A stretch of DNA of 64,000 nt from Lingula anatina. Taxonomy: Eukaryota; Brachiopoda; Lingulata; Lingulida; Lingulidae. How positions within the stretch are numbered: position 1 is the first letter of the stretch; each line of letters begins with the position of its first letter. The translations under genes and the position numbers were made by a program. The notes under the pieces were generated by a model, which worked only from the letters and a program-made list of their open reading frames with translations, did not search any database and was not told the DNA's origin. The DNA lies in NCBI RefSeq assembly GCF_001039355.2, contig NW_019773959.1, positions 337,196 to 401,195 on the forward strand, in the 5' to 3' direction. Of this stretch, positions 1-15,467 are shown piece by piece.

Positions 1-2243
1 CCAAGTACCCTGCATCCAAAATAGTACATCTATGGCCTCTGAACAATTATGGATCCAACCCATTAGGCCGGAAACTGAGGTAAGTAATTCAGGAAATATC
101 ACGTCTTTCACTTTTAACAGCTTTGATATAGTTGCATGCTCTGTTATAAAGAATTAATTGGATTTCATGGGTTATAATACATATATTGATAAAATCAACA
201 TTCTTAATGTTTCTCATGAAATCTACTGCTGAAGAGGCACGTTATAATCTAAAAGCTTCTCATCTTTATAAACGCAATTGTATATTTGATCACCTATATG
301 CCATTATCATTCATTGCTTTAGGCAAAAAACACCAAAAGCCTAATGGAAATACCTAAAACCAAACAGGTAAGGGAACCAGGCGTCGTCAAAGCCAGCGTT
401 GTTACTGTTGACGAAGAAAAACAGGTCAAAAGAAGCACTGATGACGGAAAAGGGGAAGCAGATAGTGTCAATCAAAATAAGAAGAAAGGGGGACGAGAAA
501 CGAGTAAAATTCCGTGCATCCAAAAACGTTCCTCTTTGACAATGGAACAAGATGAGATTGAACCCACTTTACAGAAAACTGAGGTAAACAGTTAATGACA
601 CACACACTTTTTCCTCGGGTTACAACCATACGTTTCTGAAGATAATCTTACCAGCTATTTGTGATATTTGCATATATTTAATAATAAGTGGTACTATGCA
701 TTTCTCAGAGTCATAAGTACATAAACTCTTATAAGTATTTTTTGTCAGTATTTTTTAAATTCTTATGAGAAAGACCTAATTGTGAACTTTCATTCTTAAA
801 TTTGTTTTCATTCTTTTGTAGAACTTGTTATTTACTTGATCATTAATGATAAAATCTTATAAATATAGGCCAAGAAAATCCAGAGCTGTTTGCAAGTAGC
901 TGAGACAGAACACCCAAGAGAGCTTGACATCATCAAACCTGAAGTTCCTATGGCTAAAGACAAAACACAGTTTGATAGCAACACGAAAGAAGACAGGAAA
1001 AAAGAAACACCGCAAAGTCAAAGTGAGACCATGAGTCTTTCTGTTTCTCCTGTGGACATCGATCCAAGCATTATTTTGCTAAGACAGAGTTTCCATGGAA
1101 AAACACTCGTCTTCCCTGACAATGTCGTGTCCTCCATCATAGAAGACTTGATAGACCCTAGCATTTTATTGATGGGACCTGTATCTAAGGCACAAACATT
1201 GGAAGGGACGAAAGAGCTTAATGTCAGGAAGCACGAAGTTCCAGTGGTTGAACATCTCAACAGAGAAAAGCTGGTTAAAACCAGTCCCCTGGAAAACAAG
1301 GTAAAAATCCTTCTTTAAATGAAATGCGATAGGTCTCGTAAATTGCATATTTGGCGGTTGTAGGCTTTTTTCATTCTTTTGACTCGAAAGCCGTCGTTTC
1401 CTAAAAATAATTTTAAGCATGGCCATTTTAAATGAATTGGATCAGATGCCTGAAACTCAGGTGAAGGCAAGAAACAGGGGTTAGTGACATGGTGTCGTTG
1501 ACATACGTACGCCCTTTCTCGATGAAAAAAAACTTCTAGTAACTTATAATATTTGGATAATTTTTATGTAAGAGACTGACATTTTTTATTACAGGGAGAA
1601 AAATCCAAGTCCTCCAATCTTCTAGCAGAAAAAGAAGTTGCGGGAGAAGTTGGCTTATTGAAAGTGCGAGAGGACACAGTTTTTAAGGCAGCATCCTCGG
1701 CAGGGGTCACACTAACAGAAAACGACTTTCCTCCTTTGGCCAAATATGATGCATCAAAAGAACTTAAAGAGACTGGCGACGAAAGGACAACCGCCAAACA
1801 AAGAAAGAAACTTGGAAACGGAAAGAAACCGATTGTATTGGTGAGAACGTCCCTGCCTAATTACAAATTTATGACAGAAAATTCCGGGGGATCACATTTT
1901 GACATACCGGCACCTAAAGTTACAGCTGTGGCCGACTCAGTAGAACAAAGGTCCCACCATCGGTCACTTGCAACTGTGGTGAGCAATCCCGAATACAATG
2001 CGAATGACCGCGTCAATCAAAATGCGAAGAAAGTGGATCTGGGCCAAGTATCCTGCATCCAAAACTCCAAGCAATTAAAGATTGAAATCACTTTGCCGGA
2101 AACTGAGGTAAGCCTGTACACATGATCACTAAATTAAACCAATATCAATCATTAAAATGTTATGATTTGATTTTTTTTTTTTTTTGTCATTAAACTTTTT
2201 CGTTTTTATAAAGAATTTGTTGCACGCTTGATTATTTACAAGC

Positions 2244-2276
<33 letters not shown>

Positions 2277-3530
2277 GGCAAAGACCACAAAAAGCTTTAT
2301 GGAAATCCCCGAAACCAAACAGTTAAGGGAACCAGGCATCGTCAAAGCCAGCGTTGTTACTGTTGACGAAGAAAAACAGGTCAAAAGAAGCACTGACGAC
2401 GGAAAAGAGGAAGCGGATAGTGACAATCAAAATACGAAGAAAGAGGGACGAGAAACGAGTAAAATCCCGTGCATCCAAAAACGTTCCTCTTTGACATCGG
2501 AACAAATGAATATTGAAGCCACTTTAATGGAAACTGAGGTAAATAATCAATGACACATACCCTTTCTCTTTGGGATAAAAGCAATTGCTGAAGTTCATTT
2601 CACCAGCTTTGTGATATTTACATCTTCTATTATTAGTGGTACAACTCAGTTCGTGGGTCATAAATACATACAGTGCACTCTTTTAAATAAATTCTCTCAA
2701 GATTTTGTTTAAAAATCTGATGATGAAGACTTTATTTTGTTATTTGATTCATAAATAATTTTCTTCTTTTTTATAACCTGTTGTTTTCTTGGCCATTAAT
2801 GATGCAATTTCAATTTTACTATAGGTCAAGAAACCCCAGAGCTGTTTACAAGAATCTGAAACAGAACAGCCAAGAGAGATAGATATCCCCAAAGATATTA
2901 TGGTGAAAGACAAAACACAGTTTGAAAACAGTACGAGAGATGACGGGAATAAAGAAATATCACAAACCCAAAGTGAGACCTCGACTCTATCGAATTCTCC
3001 CTTAGACGTCGATCCAAGCATAATTTTGCTGAGACGGAGTTTCAATGAAAAACCACTTGTCTCTCCAGAAAACCTCGTCTCCTTGAGTAGCTTAGATTTG
3101 GGAGATTCGAGTATTTTATTGATGGGACCTGTATCAAAAGAACGGTCATCAGAAGGGGAGAGAGAACAAAACGTTAGGAAGCACAGCGTTCCGATGGATG
3201 AACCTCTTCACAGAGAAAAGCATGTTAAACCCAGTCCGACTAACGGAATAAAAACTCAGGTGCGACATTAAATGAAAAACAAATGATATCATAAATTGCA
3301 TATTGATTTAAAGTTTGCATTATTATTATTTTCGCTCAATTATTTATGTTTTCGCTCAAAAGCCATCGTTTTTTTAATTATTTGAAAATTGATCATTTTC
3401 ATTGAAATGGTTGATATGGTCGAAGCTCAGGCTAAGGCAACAGATAGGGGTCAGAGCGTGCCATTTCGACACCAACGACGAATGCCACCCTTGGACTGAA
3501 GAAAATAACTACTAGTGACTAATAACATTT

Positions 3531-3571
<41 letters not shown>

Positions 3572-6500
3572 GCTACTGACATTTTTATTACAGACAGAGA
3601 AATCCAAGTCCCCTTATCTGCCATCAGAGAGACGAGCTGCGACAAAAGCCAGCTTATTAAAAGTGCGAGAGGACACAAGGTTTAAAGCAGCAGCTTCGGC
3701 AGATGGAACCCCTGAAGCACTAACGGAAAACGATTTTCCTCCTTTGGCCAAATATGGTCAATCAAATGAATCGAAAGAGACTGGCGGTGTAAGGAAACCC
3801 TCCAAATCGATAAGGAAACGTGCAAACGGAAAGAAACCAATTGTATTGGTGAGAACGGCCCTTCCCAATTACAAATTCATGACAGAAAATTCGGAGGGCT
3901 CAGCTTTTGAGAGACCGACACCTAAAGTTAAAGCTGTGGCCGACAGTGAGCAACAAAAGTCTTTCCGTTCGGCACTTTCACCTGTGGAGACCAAACCCGA
4001 ATGCAATGTCAGAGACTACGTCAATCAAAATGCGAAGAAAGAGGACCTGGGCCAAGTTCCTTGCATCCAAAATAGTACATCTTTGGCCTCTGAGCAATTG
4101 AAGATTGAACCCACTTTGCCGGAAACTGAGGTAAGCATTTCAAGAAATGACATCCAACTTTTCCCTTAAGCAGCTTTGGCTGTTCTGTTGTAAGCAATGG
4201 ATTTGATTTCATGAGTTATAATATCGGTATCAGTAACATTTTTAGTTTTTCTTTAGAAATCCATGGCTGAAGACGTGCGTTATAACTTACCTTTAGCTTG
4301 ATTCATTAATAATATTTCAGTTATCAAAAATACTTGTGCGGTTAATCAGTAATAAACCAATATAATTTGTTAAGGCGTGATGATATTCATTTTGTCCATT
4401 GCTAGTTTTCGTTTTTTTTTTTAACCGTGTTGTAAACTTGATCATTAATAAGCCACTGTCAATCATTCATTAGGCTAGGAACACCAAAAGCGTTATGGAA
4501 ATACCTGTACCCAAACAGTTAAGTGAACCAGGCGTCGCCAAGGCCAGCATTATCACTGTTGACCAAGAAGAAAAGGTCAAAAGAAGCACGAATGACGGAA
4601 AAAACGAAGCGGATAGTGTTAATCAAAAAACGGAGAAAGTGGGGCAAGTAACGAATAAAATTCCATGCAGGTCGGAACAAATGAAGATTGAAGCCACTTT
4701 GCTGGAAACTGAGGTAAACAATTAACGAGATATACACTTTTTCTTTGGGTCATAACCAATCGGTTCTGGTGTTCGTTTAACCAGCTTTGTGATATTCGCA
4801 TCTTTTATTATTAGTGGTACAATACATTTCTTGGGTCATAAATACATACACTCTTATAAGTACCTTTTCACAAGGTTTTCCTTTAAAATTTTATGATTGA
4901 ACCTTATAATGTTCTTTGGTTCTTAAATACATTTTCATCCTTTTCCAAATTTTGTTATTTACTTGATCATTAATGACACGATTTCAATTTATTAATATAG
5001 GTTAAGAAACCCCAGAGCTGTTTACAATTATCTGAATTAGAACCGTCAATAGAGCTAGTCGCCTCCTCGACCGAAAAAGTTACGGTTGAAGACAAAACAC
5101 AGTTTGGTAGCAGCACGAGAAATGATGGGAAAAAAGAAACGTCACAAACTCAAAGTAAGACCCCGCGTCGTTCGAATTCTCCTATAGACGTCGATCCAAG
5201 CATTATTTTGCTAAGACGGAGTTTGGAAGAAAAACCACTTGTCTCTCCAGAAAATATCATCTACTTGAGCAGCTTAGATTTGGGAGATCCAAGCATTTTA
5301 CTGATGGGACCTGTATTAAAAGAACGGGCATCAGAAGGGGAGAGAGAACAAAATGTTGGGAACCACGGCGTTCCGATGGTTGAACCTTTCAACAGAGAAG
5401 CGCGTGTTAAAACCATCCCGACAAAAAGGGGGAAAACCCTGCAGGTACGACATTTTATGAATCTGAAAAGCTATTGAAAATTGTAAACAATCACAAATCC
5501 TTTTATTAAAAATTATTTTAAATGGGGCCATTTTAATGAACTGAATGAGATAGACGGAGTTCTGGTTAAGGCAAAAGGCTCAGTGACATGGTATATTTCG
5601 ATCAAATGTACCATATGCCTCCCTCATGTTAAGAGAACAACTGACGTAAGATGTTTGGAATATGTGAATACAATCAAGTGTCTTTTTTATCATAGGAGGA
5701 GAAAGCCGAGCCACAAAATCAACAATTGGGAAAACAAGGTGAAAGCAAAGGAAGCTTATTGAAAATACGAGAAAAAGCACAGAGAAATGCAGGGATACGA
5801 AACCAAAGTGTTAAAAAGCCATATATCCCGGTGGTTGAACACGTCAGCAGGGAAAATATTAAATCCTTCTCGAAAAGGGTGAAGATACAGGTAGGACTAC
5901 GCCATAAATGGAATACCCTTACTCTAGATTTGTTTTGAACCTTTTCTGATTTGTTGGCCCTTGCAATTTTATCATAATATTAAACATAGCCTTCATCGAT
6001 TTGTGTTATTAATCTACTGTCATTTTTGTTATAGGCAGAGAAATGTTTTAACCTGGTGTCAGAAAAACAAGCTATGACCGAACATGAAGCACAAAGATCA
6101 GGATGCATGATGAAGCCAACAGTTAGCAAGCAAGGCGTTCTGGCGGACGGAAATCCTCCAATGGAAAATGGGCATAAAGATGTTACTGGACCACGATCGA
6201 AAAGGAGAGTCCACACTCCATTTTTCAATCACGCAGGCAGCGAGCTTAGCGTAAATGATTTGGCCATAAAGCAGATCAAGATCGAACCCTCTGTGCTGCA
6301 TACTGGGGTTAATTTAGAGGTCGACATAAGAGATATGAGCCCCAATCGAAAGGAGGAAAAAAATAAAGCAACGCTGGAGCGTCAAGATTTAGAAGCATGT
6401 AATAATGGAGGAGCAAAAATGACCAAACCCGAGGAAGATTTAACAAAGGATAAAAGGGACGCTCATGTACAGAGAGTGACACCTTTGCCAGAGAAAGATC

Positions 6501-7504
6501 AGATAGAATCGACGTCAATCCAGAAAGCATGCTCCTCTTTCACTATACGCGAACGATGTTTGGAGGACTTTAGTACATGGTACTGTGATTTGTATCTTAC
6601 AGGGGGACATCTAGAACTCATCTATATGAAAAAGTTCTACGAGTACCAGGAAATGAAGTCTCGACGTGATAAACTCTTATGTATATTTCATAACAGCCTG
6701 AGACATGTCAGAACTTTAGCCTGTTTAGCTGAAATGAGAGTTGGGAATAAACACAGTGATGGAGATTCAGAATGTTTAAAGACTGCTAAAACAGTTAGAG
6801 AAAAATGGAAGAGAGCAGCTTTTCGAGCGCGACATGCCGCTTTGCGAGAACTTGCTTTAATCTGGGACAAAGCAGATTTTACCGAAACTTCAATTAGTCG
6901 TGTTCCCTCTCTCTCTTCGGTTACTTGCTCGTCCATTGCCCCAGAAGAGCAAATGTTGGACAGGCGGACGTCTGACGCCTCGGACATAGGCACAAAACGA
7001 TACATAAGTCGACAGCAAGACGCTGCTCTTCGTGATTCCGAGGAATACAACAAGAAGGCATACTTTCTCAGTAATATGAAGCTCTATAAGTTCGTCAACT
7101 TCTTCCAAAGACAGTATATTTTAGAGAATGATTACAACGTGGCTGACTTAAATTATTCAGACTGGGATATAATCATCAAATGTCAGCAAGTACACGAAAG
7201 GAAGATAAGAAGTTCAAAAATTGAAGGCGGTGTTTCTCCCGGAAAGGAGCGTAAACGCCAAACACCCTGTCAGGAAAAGAAGGCGCCCACTTTGCAAAAA
7301 GACACCACCCCTGAACAGAGAAATATAGATTTAATCCACGCACAAACTTCTGTTGAAACAACACCGTTGCCTTCAAGTGAGAGTGACAATCGTAATGGAA
7401 ATGAAGCAACCGGACAACAGATTAATACAATAAAGCAAAAGAAGGGGAGAAAGAAAGCTGTTGTTCTTTTAAGTACGTGCAGTCTTCCACGTTATAATTT
7501 GTGA
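1..7504 (+). CDS. Unrecognised tandem-exon-repeat protein, 3' part of gene (5' end outside window)
   Basis: I do not recognise this family. Eleven exons join in one frame, all with phase 0 GT-AG introns: 1-79 (end of a C-type exon), 323-583 (A1), 869-1300 (B1), 1595-2107 (C1), 2278-2538 (A2), 2825-3259 (B2), 3594-4130 (C2), 4474-4713 (A3), 5001-5444 (B3), 5696-5890 (hybrid), 6035-7504 (terminal, stop TGA 7502-7504). The protein is hydrophilic and Lys/Glu/Ser rich, with no signal peptide or membrane segment visible. B exons carry DPSIILLRRS and SILLMGPVS; C exons carry ENDFPPLAKY and KKPIVLVRTS followed by LPNYKFMTE; A and C exons end in a shared block close to EQLKIEPTLPETE. Only the terminal exon looks folded. 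The gene starts upstream of base 1. Exon structure is well supported by three-fold homology and splice sites; function is unknown. Confidence 0.82.
323..2107 (+). repeat. Tandem A-B-C exon unit 1
   Basis: This is the first complete three-exon unit (A1 323-583, B1 869-1300, C1 1595-2107). The period to the next unit is about 1955 bases measured at the A and B exon starts, and about 2023 bases at the C exon ends. Introns as well as exons are recognisably similar between units: for instance the tract before C1 and before C2 both read close to CTGACATTTTTATTACAG. The whole genomic block was therefore duplicated, not the coding parts alone. Confidence 0.85.
2278..4130 (+). repeat. Tandem A-B-C exon unit 2
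   Basis: Second copy of the unit (A2 2278-2538, B2 2825-3259, C2 3594-4130). A2 is nearly identical to A1 through the stretch around KASVVTVDEEKQVKRSTDD, which points to a recent duplication or gene conversion. C2 matches the fragment of a further C exon at bases 1-79, so at least one more unit lies upstream of the window. The intron before C2 contains a (TA)n run at 3534-3567. Confidence 0.85.
4474..5890 (+). repeat. Tandem exon unit 3, ending in a hybrid C/B exon
   Basis: Third copy: A3 4474-4713 and B3 5001-5444 are typical. A3 is shorter, having lost the residues equivalent to IQKRSSLT. The third exon (5696-5890, 65 codons) is not a normal C exon. It opens C-like (EEK..., then GSLLKIREKAQ, compare ASLLKVREDT) but finishes B-like (VKKPYIPVVEHVSREN, compare VRKHEVPVVEHLNREK). 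It reads as an internal C-to-B fusion made by deletion or unequal exchange. Frame and splice sites are intact. Confidence 0.78.
6035..7504 (+). CDS. Large terminal exon of the repeat gene with a unique charged helical domain
   Basis: The exon encodes 489 residues and ends at TGA 7502-7504. Its acceptor and first residues (AEKCF...) resemble C exons (TEKSK...), and it contains IKQIKIEPS like the C-exon end, so it appears to be a C exon that acquired or always carried a unique 3' portion. From about residue 165 the composition changes to an aromatic and charged helical region (ERCLEDFSTWYCDLYL ... MKKFYEYQEMKSRRDKLL ... VREKWKRAAFRARHAALREL ... MKLYKFVNFFQRQYI), the only part that looks like a globular or coiled-coil domain. 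The last residues, KKAVVLLSTCSLPRYNL, repeat the C-exon motif KKPIVLVRTSLPNYKF. I do not recognise the domain. Confidence 0.8.
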   Translation, partial: AEKCFNLVSEKQAMTEHEAQRSGCMMKPTVSKQGVLADGNPPMENGHKDVTGPRSKRRVHTPFFNHAGSELSVNDLAIKQIKIEPSVLHTGVNLEVDIRDMSPNRKEEKNKATLERQDLEACNNGGAKMTKPEEDLTKDKRDAHVQRVTPLPEKDQIESTSIQKACSSFTIRERCLEDFSTWYCDLYLTGGHLELIYMKKFYEYQEMKSRRDKLLCIFHNSLRHVRTLACLAEMRVGNKHSDGDSECLKTAKTVREKWKRAAFRARHAALRELALIWDKADFTETSISRVPSLSSVTCSSIAPEEQMLDRRTSDASDIGTKRYISRQQDAALRDSEEYNKKAYFLSNMKLYKFVNFFQRQYILENDYNVADLNYSDWDIIIKCQQVHERKIRSSKIEGGVSPGKERKRQTPCQEKKAPTLQKDTTPEQRNIDLIHAQTSVETTPLPSSESDNRNGNEATGQQINTIKQKKGRKKAVVLLSTCSLPRYNL

Positions 7505-7900
7505 ACTACAGACTTTATCCTGCTAAAATCTTACTCATTATTAACTATGTAGGACATTTTGTGTGTCTGTGAGTGAGTGTGTGTTAATTATCAGTTTTGA
7601 GAGCAAAGTTACTCATAAAAAAAATCTGCATAAGAGAACGACATAATATTTTCACTGAACACAGTGGCAGGAATTTTTAATGTAATGACAGTCATGCCGT
7701 TTTCCTTATCTACATCTCAGTTTATTAAGTTCTGTTCCCATTGACAGTTTTCAATTATTTATCTATAATATTTAACTATATATTTTTTTGTAAAATATTA
7801 CTACTGATCTACCTAATGTATTGAAATATGATTATTTGACTTATTACTTGTTTACAAATGTTGAAACTTTAAAATTACGAAATAAAATTTGAATCGATTT
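7505..7900 (+). other. 3'UTR and poly(A) signal of the repeat gene
   Basis: AT-rich sequence after the stop, with AATAAA at 7881-7886. This is a plausible polyadenylation signal about 375 bases downstream of the stop. The cleavage site itself cannot be seen. Confidence 0.55.
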
Positions 7901-8225
7901 CTACCTAGTTGTTTTGATTCCACCTTTTAAAATATACAGTGAAAATAAGAAAAATATTTTATTCAGCTTATGCATAGAATGTTTGTACATTAGAAACTGA
8001 TTTCTGTCTTAAAATAAACGTGATAGGTAGGAGTACGTTTGAAATATAAATACATTATATACTGACAGTCAATGAAAACGCATCATTTATTTATCAAATA
8101 ATATGTTAAGTTCCTTTGGCACATTAAGAAAACAGTTTTCGTGTGAAATATGACCCATTATTCAGTCACACAAGGTGAAATAAAGGTCAGAAAAGAGCAT
8201 TAAAAAAGATCATTAAAATGCAAGG
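7901..8225. other. Intergenic, no gene seen
   Basis: AT-rich sequence with no convincing open frame, splice sites or repeat structure that I can see. Confidence 0.5.
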
Positions 8226-8309
8226 TCACGTGATCAGATCTCTTTGGTTCCGCCCAGCCTCCAGCATCCCCAAGGCCCGCAGTCGCTCTTCCAGTGTCAG
8301 ACGTGGCAT
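8226..8309 (-). pseudogene. Relic of a Tc1/mariner transposase N terminus
   Basis: On the minus strand, ATG at 8309-8307 opens a 27-codon frame beginning MPRLTLEERLRALGMLEAGR and then NQRDLIT, closed by TGA at 8228-8226. The order PRLT-EER-RALGMLEAGR-Q matches the start of the N-terminal helix-turn-helix of Tc1-like transposases from established knowledge of that family. The patch is GC-rich against AT-rich surroundings. No catalytic DDE part and no flanking inverted repeats are visible, so it is a dead fragment. Confidence 0.6.
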
Positions 8310-8527
8310 CACAGAACTTTTTTGTCATGTGTCATACTGGATTTGGTGACTACATTAAATAGGCTTAATATATTGAACCTGATTTATTCACATCAATCAG
8401 AAAAAACACATGATTTTGTAACACTACCAAAGGCAATTCCTTACGGCCTGCTCTCCTACTTAAGGCATATCTGAACTTTAAAGATATTATTAATCAAACC
8501 GCCCAAAAAGATCTACAAGATCTTTTC

Positions 8528-8600
8528 AAAAATTTCGGGGGAGGGGGGGGGGTAATTCCCCCTTACAACCCCCTCCCCCCTCAGCCTATAGCCACGCATA
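8528..8600. repeat. G-rich / C-rich hairpin, possible MITE end
   Basis: A run of about 18 mostly G bases is followed after a short spacer by C-rich sequence and then AGCCTATAGCCACGCA. This resembles a degenerate end of the GTAGCCAG-type short transposons found at 57492-57647. The assignment is weak. Confidence 0.3.
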
Positions 8601-8718
8601 TTATACAAAAACGCTATGATTATATGACGCCGGGTGACGGGTCTAAGTAAATAGTAAGTTACGTGATATGAGATAGCATTAAGAATATTGGCGCGGGAGG
8701 AGGGTGTTAAATGTTAGA

Positions 8719-9027
8719 TCCGGTGCCTGGTTTCAGTAATCATGTTAACTATACAATGGAGTTTCGTTAAATGTGGTTCTTGGCTTATTTTATACATATA
8801 CAAATGTAAAAGATTTACTAACCATTTTTATATTCTTTAACGAATTACTATTTCCAAATAAGCAGTGTCCANGGTCCGGTGCCTGGTTTCAGTAGTCATG
8901 TTAACTATACAATGGAGTTTCGTTAAATGTGGTTCTTGGCTTATTTTATACATATACAAATGTAAAAGATTTACTAACCATTTTTATATTCTTTAACGAA
9001 TTACTATTTCCAAACAAGCAGTGTCCA
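8719..9027. other. Contig join: 153-bp duplicate either side of a single n
   Basis: Bases 8719-8871 and 8875-9027 are the same 153-base sequence with about two mismatches, separated by the n at 8872. This is the pattern of two overlapping contig ends placed end to end rather than merged. It lies upstream of the aldo-keto reductase gene and affects no coding exon. Confidence 0.85.
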
Positions 9028-9348
9028 CTTGTGTTAACAGCAATGAAATCATTCTAATTAAGTGTTAAGACAGGTTAAAAGGTCAATATACACAATGGGT
9101 AGGGCTAAGTCTTTGAATTAAAACGGTTAAAATATGTTTAGAAATAAATCTTAATAATATTTTAATCTGATGCTGATTCCTCTTTTAAAGGGTACGTTCT
9201 ATAATTGTGCAAATGAACATTAAAGCATTTACGATTATCTTCATATTTCTCCAGTTTTTTGTCTTTAGTTATACATTCGTAGGACCCTATTTAGATTCAG
9301 CATTTAAATCATTTATCAACCAAATATACACAAAGGTTAAGCATCTAA

Positions 9349-9357
9349 GCATGCGCA
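9349..9357 (+). promoter_or_regulatory. NRF1-like motif upstream of the aldo-keto reductase start
   Basis: GCATGCGCA sits about 50 bases before the ATG at 9406. The NRF1 consensus is built from this type of GCGCATGC half-site. A single short match in an otherwise CpG-poor region is suggestive only. Confidence 0.25.
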
Positions 9358-9405
9358 CAGATAAGGATGGCCTACTGACTTTTGCTTGACTAGCGTGTAA
9401 CCATC

Positions 9406-14209
<4,804 letters not shown>

Positions 14210-15467
14210 TCAAGATGGGATGCATCAAAAGACTGAATTGTTTCCTAATAGAGTAGAAACAGTGATTACGAACAATGATCATTACCCAAACAAAAATCAT
14301 TGAATTTACATGTAAAGTAAAATTTAATGAATCAAAACACAATTCCTGCTCTGAGAATGACTTATTTGAAGTTGTTTGAAGCGCCGTTGCTACAGTAGCT
14401 CTACCTGTTCAGAATTGTTCAGAATTCTACCTATCTTATAAAAATAATGGGGTTTTATTTTCTGATTTTTAGTACTCGTCATACCTGGCACTAAATTGAT
14501 GAGAGTGCGTGTCATATATAACAGTAGATTAATAAGAGCTTAAACCAGCTTTAACCAGCTTTTGAATATTGAGTTATGATACATTCTTATACCTTGTTCT
14601 CATTTAAGTTACATGTATAGTTCTGAAAGCTGGGAAATTTGGGAAATCTGTAGGCCTACAGATTAGATTTGTAGAGAGAATTTTGAATGATACATATCAT
14701 ATGTGTTAAAATATAAGACCAAATATGTCCACAAATTTAGTCATGTACATATAACTTATAGTTATACTATAATCATAAAAAACTAAGAGCATGCAGTTAC
14801 TTTTATCCAATTTAAGTAACTTTTGTGCTTATTTTTGCCACGATAGGAATTACCTGTAATTCACATAGGCCTACTGTAAGAAACAACTTCGACTTTTACA
14901 GCTTCTTTCTTTAAACATAAAAAGGCCCTCTTTGCAAATCTGTTTTTTTTTTCCTTTCTGTGACATGAGAATAAAAATTTGTTGCAAAATGTGTCTCTTG
15001 AAGAAAAATCAACTGAAAAAGGTATCATACAGGTATATCAATGGTAACAAATTAGAAGAATCTGCTTGTAGACCTACATAAAGTGGCATTTCTGCATTTT
15101 TTTTGAAGATGCATTAAACATATTAAGAGACAGGCATGTGAAAGTCAAATTCATTTTAAATACCAGTAAACGGTGACAATATTTGTTTGCAAACTAATGA
15201 CTTTTTAATTTATAATTTATTTATTAACAGGCCTAAAGTTGATTGTAATCAATTGTTTTATTGAAAAAAATTCTAAAACGAGAAGGGATAACCATTTAAT
15301 CGTTGAATGCTAACACATCTAGATAATTAAATGTATTTCAATGGGCTTCATTTATCTCTGCTTCCTCGGCATAAACGGTGAGAAAAGCTGCCAACTTGTG
15401 AGACATTTTACGCGAGCTTGTTCAAATGATTTCGCGTCGGCGGACATGGAGCAAACACCCACGAAAA
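14210..15467. other. Aldo-keto reductase 3' flank and presumed PISD promoter
   Basis: AT-rich 3' flank with a possible poly(A) signal AATAAA at 14970-14975. From about 15400 the sequence gains CpG (TTTTACGCGAGC, TTTCGCGTCGGCGG) immediately before the PISD start codon, as expected of a housekeeping promoter and 5'UTR. No TATA box is evident. No other gene is seen. Confidence 0.4.

Noticed and set aside
341-4800. Minus-strand frames of 60-98 codons mirroring the A, B and C exons
   Set aside because: They repeat only because the coding exons on the + strand repeat. They have no independent support and break at intron edges.
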